64,000 bases of DNA from Patiria pectinifera (lineage: Eukaryota; Echinodermata; Asteroidea; Valvatida; Asterinidae). The stretch lies in contig CM057142.1 of assembly GCA_029964075.1 (NCBI GenBank), positions 38,008,392 through 38,072,391 on the forward strand, read 5' to 3'. Shown one piece after another: positions 58,223-64,000 of the stretch; the first letter of the stretch is position 1, and every line of letters begins with the position of its first letter. Made by a program: the position numbers and the translations under genes. Under the pieces are notes generated by a model, which made no database searches, was not told the DNA's origin, and saw only the letters and a list, made by a program, of their open reading frames with translations.

Positions 58223-58501
58223 TGTTAAAAAAGTACAGTAATATGCATTTTGTAAAAAGAAAGAACCTTTTAAAGTTCTTTCGCCGACCTTTGTGAATGT
58301 TAAAATAGTATTAAAATCCCCCTTCCATTCATCTAAGAGATCTAAAAGTGTGTGCTCAACTAATAATGGTAAACACAAAATAATGTTAAAAAAGTACAGT
58401 AATATGCATTTTGTAAAAAGAAAGATCCTTTTAAAGTTCTTTCGCCGACCTTTGTGAATGTTAAAATAGTATTAAAATCCCCCTTCCATTCATCTAAGAG
58501 A
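58223..58501. repeat. Short direct duplication (about 119 bp, 41-bp spacer)
   Basis: TGTTAAAAAAGTACAGTAATATG through CCATTCATCTAAGAGAT occurs at 58223-58341 and again at 58383-58501, nearly identical. Confidence 0.9.
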
Positions 58502-58797
58502 TGTTCTTGTTTTCTGTCCCTCTATCTCCTCTCCCCTGTCAAGCTGTCCCCCTTCCCTCCCCCCCTCCCACCGACCCATTCCTACTCGCATCCTCCAGTC
58601 TTGTTTGGTCTTACTTTTCAATTTCCAATTTTTGCTTACTTTCTGATATATATTTGCTTTGTCATTGTACTTTTGTTCATTTGTTAGCCGAATAAATAAT
58701 ATTAATAATAATAATAATAATAATAACAAGTTCATCATCCATATGAATATTTTAAGATCAAAATTTCACACTTTTTTGAAAATATTAATCCGCCACG
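58502..58797. other. Pyrimidine-rich tract and (AAT)n microsatellite
   Basis: A C/T-rich stretch (58515-58600) leads to an (AAT)n run at about 58697-58728. This could be the 3' end of a degraded retroelement, but no coding remnant is visible. Confidence 0.4.
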
Positions 58798-59073
58798 CGA
58801 AGGCGGAGGGGGGGGGGGCCTAACGGGGGCCATGCCCCCCCCCCAAAAAAAAAAACCACGAACCCATTGTTTTGTTTAGGTGACGTCGCAATCTGAATAC
58901 ACCACCATCTTTTCTTCCAAAAATTGTTAAAGTGGTCAGAAATTGCCTCAGATCGCACCACAGAGCATCTAGAATATAAAACATTTCGGGGCCCTTGAGT
59001 GGGCCCCAAACCTCACGCCGTCATTTTTGACCCACTTTTTGACCCAAAAAATTGTGTTCTGGATCCGCCCTTG
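58798..59073. mobile_element. hAT-like MITE, CAAGGGCGGATCCAG family, inverse orientation
   Basis: The right end is CTGGATCCGCCCTTG and the left end is a diverged CGAAGGCGGAGG. The interior matches the family, including GCCTCAGATCGCACCACAGAGC. No target duplication could be matched. Confidence 0.75.
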
Positions 59074-59620
59074 AAGCTGCGCTGATATAGTGAGCAACTT
59101 GAGAACTTTACTCGTTGCAATAATGTGTACATACTTCGCAACCAATTTAACCAATGCACGACATATATGTATACCACTCCAAGATTATAGTCCATGAACA
59201 ATCTGCTTCGGCTGGAGGGTCTGAAAGTCCCCTAGACTTGCAGAAAATGAAGGATGCTAATAGTAAAAAGCATCGTCCAAACACTCCTGCAGCAGGGTTA
59301 GAAAAATAACACCGAGTTAGGGCCTATATGAAAAATGACAATATTATACAATTCATCGAGCGCACACGTATACGTGGATACGCCGTACAAGGGACGTCTC
59401 CTTTCTTGTACTCTACAATCATTTACCGACCCTTGTCATTGGGTGAAAAAAAAAATCGTGATCTGTTCTTGTCAAACAAGACATTTGAAAAGAGTGCGTT
59501 CGAGTAACTTTTCTGTGTAAACCTGGATTTACATTCAAAGAAGCTACGAAATAAGGCTAATCGAACACTGTTTTGTATTCGCCTTGCACTCTTTGAACAA
59601 TAATAAGGTGAAAGTGGTAA

Positions 59621-60207
59621 ACTTTTGATCACAACACTAGAGAATTTCGTACCTGTAACTTTCGACCGAAACTCCGGTCTTCATCAGAACGAGTTTGTAT
59701 TAACGAGACTCTACTGTACAATTTAGAGGTACACTTTCAAGTTGATCACAACACTATAAAGAATTTCGTACCTGTAATTTTCGACCCGCAACGGTCTTCA
59801 TCAGCAGGATGACCCGGATGTTGCAACCTTTACCTTAAGAACACGTGATTCCAACACCGCGTCACAGACTCCTGGGAGTTTGTACCGCCCCCCCCCCCTC
59901 CCCCGTCCCGGTTTGTAGGCTCTGATGAAGGTTGCCTCCTTCACCCCCCTTTCGAAGTATCGTGCGTCTCTATCTAAGATGTTTACTTTAGATATGTCTC
60001 CGTGATGGCCTGGTGCTCTATATAGATATGTTGAGAAACCTTCGCCGAACTGGGGCTGGGGTCACGTGTTGGGATCACGTGTCCGTAAGGTCAAGGATGC
60101 AACATCCGGGTCATCCTGCTGATGAAGACCGTTGCGGGTCGAAAATTACAGGTACGAAATTCTCTATAGTGTTGTGATCAACGTGAAAGTGTATCTCTAA
60201 ATTGTAT
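59621..60207. repeat. Long inverted repeat with hammerhead-like core motifs
   Basis: Arms at about 59717-59858 and 60067-60207 are complementary over about 140 bp with a 210-bp spacer. A third partial copy (59621-59700) lies in the left-arm orientation. Each copy contains CTGATGAAGACC...GGTCGAAA on one strand, with GACC/GGTC able to pair. No ORF is present. Confidence 0.75.
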
Positions 60208-60597
60208 TTAACTACCAACACAGATGAACTTTCACGCAGGTGAAAGGTTGTTGCCTAGCGGGATTAAAGAAACCAGAGATATATAAACTCGTCTGCTCCA
60301 CTGGTAAAATGGAATCAGTTCGATCGTGGGAACCAGATCAAGAACAATTAATGAAATCGGAAGACACGGGACAATCCAATCCAACACCGTTGACAATTGG
60401 GAATATTTGTGTCATAAATTTCTCCGTTGCACTTTTCAAGTTCCCGCCATCTTTTATCTCGCTAACCACGAAATCGTCCATTTATGTCATTACACACGGG
60501 CAGCCACTATACACCCGCCTGCGAGCTGGGGCAGTCACGTGGTGGACACCATGCATGGCAGACACGAACATTAAGTCGTGGCGAATCACAAATCGAC
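60208..60597. other. Intergenic, no gene seen
   Basis: Open frames on the plus strand (60240-60620) overlap in two frames and carry no recognisable motif. Confidence 0.35.
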
Positions 60598-60727
60598 CAC
60601 TGCAAAAACCGCAGTGTTAATTTAACACCATTCGGTATCTATATAGGACCAGACCAGTACAATTTAACATCAGATGGTCCTATATAGACACCAACAGTGT
60701 GAATTTAACACTGCAGTTTTTGCAGTG
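60598..60727. mobile_element. Hairpin MITE, about 130 bp
   Basis: CACTGCAAAAACCGCAGTG at the left pairs with CACTGCAGTTTTTGCAGTG at the right. TTAATTTAACACC and CTATATAGGACCA segments continue the pairing towards the centre, so nearly the whole element folds back. Confidence 0.75.
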
Positions 60728-61118
60728 AACGGTCTTGTGTAAGTTTTAGTTTCACTAAACGTGTAAGCTACTCAAACGCACCCAAATAGTGAACTAGAGA
60801 TACAACCAACACCCCAAGGTAATTATTATTATTATTTTTTTGTCGGGGGGGGGTGTCGATTTTTGTTTGGTTGCAAGTTTGTGATCGGACCGTATTGCCT
60901 CTACACAGATGATTATTTTTACAAATGATTATATCTGTTTTATTTGCAAACCATCAGCCTGAGGTTTTATTTCAACGAGAAGTTTGAAAGTGGGAGGACT
61001 AAGATTTCAAGAGTTGTATAGATGCGCAATTTTTTTTCAGGCGAGAGAGAGAAAAAAACACGATAAGCGGCAACTATTATAAGCACTGCTGTAAGCCATA
61101 GTAGAAGAGTATACTCAC
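60728..61118. other. Region downstream of the last recognised exon of the SEA gene
   Basis: A poly-T/G-run lies at 60830-60850. A terminal exon of the SEA-EGF gene should lie here or further left but could not be identified with confidence. Confidence 0.35.
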
Positions 61119-63684
61119 AACTGGTGTGTCGGGGGCAACGTAAGGCAAGCGAAAGTTGTCCCTTTCCAGGTTGCGAACCCAATACTTCAAAAGAAATAAA
61201 GAAAAAGAAAAATCTGCGACACGTACAAAAAAACAGTACTTTTTAACCAAAATGTGAAGCGAAGACAATATTGCGAATACATAATATTAAAATGATCAGT
61301 TAAACTTGGAAGAATTCGAAGAACATTTACATTTAGCATGCAGCCATTAACGAGGTGTCTTCCTATTTTATTTCAGTAACAGCAAACGCACAAGAGGTCT
61401 ACCAAACTAATGAGCACGTCCCTGTGGAATACAAACAACATCCTGAAGATGACTGCACTGCAAAATATCCGATATAGACTTTTCTGCCTACCTGTGATGG
61501 GGGACGTGTCTTGGATCTGTCTACAAAACCCACACGGAAGGATCTTTGATGAAGATATCTGGGCGCGTTTGTCTCTGGCCTTTCAACTCTTCTTGCAGAG
61601 CGAGCACGCATCATAATAACCACCGCCATCAGTCCCACGTAGATAGCAAGAGCCACAACTCCCACAGCAGCCAGAATGACAATAACGGGCAAATTATCAC
61701 CTACCTCGGGGCCTATATTGGTATACAAAATACATGGAATTAGGAAAAATAATGGAATTATGCTTAGGAAATGCTTTTTGTTTGAAAATATTTCATTCGA
61801 GCTCAAAAGGTGCCCTGACATCTTAGAGAAAACTCCGAGATATTCTTGGATCGACGTGATTACGTTCAAATTTTTTCTCATGTACATTTCTCGTGAATTT
61901 CTCAAACAAAGAAGTAAAAACAATCAACTTAGATAATTCTGACTTATGCTTCATCAGTCTTAATCATTGGCACAAAAGCTCGCGCAAAATCAAGAATATC
62001 TTCCCTTTTTTTGACTGAAACTGATCAATGAAAAACAATTTTGTTCCGTTTTTTTCGAGGTTTTGTTTTCTTACATTGTTGTTTCATACATTTAGTCATT
62101 ATACAAGATAGCCACTACACTAACCTCCGTTTTCGCACAGACGTCCCGTGTAACCTTCCACGCATCTGTATGAGGAAAGGAATCAAGAACGAGATTAGCA
62201 TATCGTTATCGTATTTTTTCCAAACATTACAATTTTGTCACCTCAAAATCCTGCCCATTTCAAAGAATAAAAGTAATTTTATAATAACATAATGTTAAGA
62301 CTTACTCGCAAGAATACACGTGGTCTTGGGGGCTTCCTACTTGCTTGCAGATGCCGCCATTTGTGCAGTAGTTCGTGGGACAACCTTGATTTGGAACTGC
62401 TCAGAAATAAAATAAAATACATCAATGATCATTTGCCGGAGACGGTGTAGTAAGACTGGAGTCCAGGACACGGACTCGAGTCAGTCTTGATTCGTATTCT
62501 CGATTACTTGGACTCGAATTGAGTCACTTGTGGGGAAAAAGACTTCAAATTGAGACTTATGACTCGTGCGCCACCTTGTTTTAAACAAACAAAAAATAAC
62601 TATAGTAAATAGTTCCGACGTTTAGTTTTTAACGAAAGTAACGCCGCTGAAGAACATAAATAACACTCACCAGGTGGTAATGCAAATAAATGTTTATTAA
62701 ATGCGCCTCTCCTTATTTTTCTCGCAACAGCGCATCCTGATATCCATATCGCTACGTGTACATATGGTTCCATGTCCATGCACATCAATATCATACAATG
62801 CATGACTCGGAATTGGACTCGAATCGAATGACCGTGATACTCAGGCTCGGACTCGACCCGACCCAAGGTGCTTTAATTAAAACTCAGACTGGAACTCGAC
62901 TCAAGTACTCGACGACAACATTTACGATACCTCAATAGCATGTGATGTAGAAAAACACCTTAATCAAAGTTCAGATTCCTTTCGCATTATTAAGATATTC
63001 TAGTTAAAATGTATTTAAGTGCATTAAATGAACCTGCTGCATAGGTAGCCGACGGATCAATAGTAAGTGAATCGGATGCATCTCCGTCGTTACTTCCTGC
63101 GCTGTTCAGGACCTGGACTAAAGCATTCGCCTCGATCGCCCTGTTGGTAGGAAATATGGCAACGCCGTTGACCAGTAAACTCCCATTACGTATCGAAGAA
63201 ATCACAAAATCCATGACGAGAGCGGTGGATGGTGAATCGCGGAGGATGTCCAACACCTGCAACAAAACAAATCAACATTAATATTATTCCCCACAAGTAA
63301 CAACAGATATGCGACGGGAAAACACGATGAAAAGTTCGGCACGATATCAAATTTGAATTACAAGTAGCACAGACTAAGATCGTTTATCAAAGGAGCTATC
63401 CGTATTCCAGATTATCTGATTCTGTAAAGGGTTACATCTAATAGTCCGACGTCCCATTGGTCCGATGAAACATAATACTGTGTAGTTCCACTGGTTCACG
63501 TTGACTGACACTGACCCCAGGACGTTGGACCAATGGGACGTCCCCTCTTTAAAGTACCTAACACCTACCGCCATGGTCACTTGTGCTGATAGCTCACGAA
63601 ATGCCTGAGAGCTGCTGTCGGTAAGATCATCGGTAAATCTAGCAGATATGCCATTCAACGCGAGGATTCGGAGTCCGACAGTCA
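61119..63684 (-). CDS. SEA-EGF-transmembrane protein, partial (3' part of gene)
   Basis: Six exons join in frame: 63684-63569, 63256-63034, 62396-62306, 62165-62125, 61712-61492 and 61184-61119. Exons 1-2 encode a SEA-like domain (FTDDLTDSSSQAFRELS, SIRNGSLLVNGVAIF). Exons 3-4 give one EGF-like domain with six Cys (CPTNYCTNGGIC ... YSCECVEGYTGRLCE). Exon 5 encodes a transmembrane helix (VIVILAAVGVVALAIYVGLMAVVIM), a basic stop-transfer RARSARR and a cytoplasmic tail. Exon 6 adds YWVRNLERDNFRLPYVAPD. It looks like a single-pass membrane protein with an extracellular SEA domain, as in mucin-like or agrin-like proteins. The 5' end is beyond the window (first exon opens at phase 2) and the stop codon was not located. 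Splice sites are GT-AG, with a less usual GTTCAT donor after exon 2. Confidence 0.78.
62400..63033. other. Intron of the SEA-EGF gene
   Basis: Contains repeated GACTCGAATC / GACTCGAGTC-type motifs at 62465-62560 and 62805-62910 flanking a central stretch. This may be a degraded inverted-repeat insertion. No coding sequence is seen. Confidence 0.4.
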
Positions 63685-64000
63685 CTTCAAATGGTACAGA
63701 AAAAGAATATTATCACTAAATGTCTCTTTTGACTTTTAAACTTGTACGAGCAAGACGATGTTTTGTGTTGTAAATGCTTCTCCTTTGTGTAGTAATGTCT
63801 GAATTGGGGCCACGATTCCTTTGGAGGCTAATTGTATTCAGAAATGTGATCAGCAAGTTTCCTTTAAAATATTGTGTTTTACCATAATATGATGTCAGGG
63901 GCGGATCCAGCTATGACTCAAGGGGGAATTAACTGTCAAGGGTGGGGGTGGTTAGCAGTCAGTTTTGTGTATTGAAACGTCCATAAGCAACTCTGTTGCA
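63685..64000. other. Intron or upstream sequence at the right edge
   Basis: No exon is recognised. At about 63898 CAGGGGCGGATCCAG looks like the left end of another hAT-like MITE cut off by the window edge. Confidence 0.4.

Overview
The window is animal nuclear DNA. It shows spliced genes with GT-AG introns, SINEs, a LINE tail, many miniature inverted-repeat transposons and long non-coding stretches. Gene content (secreted cyclase-family enzymes, a CYP2-clan P450, a SEA-EGF-transmembrane protein) and repeat style suggest a marine deuterostome invertebrate such as an echinoderm, hemichordate or amphioxus. The species cannot be fixed from the sequence alone.

1.5-41.3 kb holds a tandem array of six two-exon genes, all on the minus strand (called A to F here), of the cyclase / kynurenine formamidase / isatin hydrolase-like superfamily. 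Exon 1 encodes a signal peptide and the first strands. Exon 2 encodes the metal-binding H-x-G-T-H-x-D-x-P-x-H motif, the rest of the fold and a hydrophobic C-terminal tail that looks like a GPI-anchor signal. Copies A, C, D, E and F have intact frames. Copy B has a 1-nt deletion in exon 1 that breaks the frame. E and F are a recent segmental duplication, and F carries a patch that looks gene-converted.

27.7-35 kb and 43-50 kb are repeat mosaics: a 2.0-kb terminal-inverted-repeat element whose right part lies in a 2.0-kb tandem duplication, a second segmental duplication (32.8-34.7 versus 43.6-45.2 plus 47.6-47.7 kb), and a third (37.6-38.5 versus 47.9-48.8 kb). A 2.4-kb foldback element with inverted 21-bp minisatellites (45.2-47.6 kb) sits inside one of these duplications, and the paralogous copy preserves the empty site. 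A second foldback-like structure with inverted 17-bp minisatellites lies at 20.5-22.3 kb around a LINE fragment.

51.1-56.0 kb holds a complete five-exon P450 gene (501 aa, plus strand), with a retroelement gag-like ORF nested antisense in its last intron. 61.1-63.7 kb holds the 3' part of a minus-strand gene encoding SEA, EGF and transmembrane domains and a cytoplasmic tail. Its 5' end lies beyond the window.

Many mobile elements are supported by target-site duplications: hAT-like elements with 8-bp duplications, Harbinger-like elements with 3-bp TAA/TTA duplications, and several long inverted repeats. Two insertions have a natural empty site elsewhere in the window.
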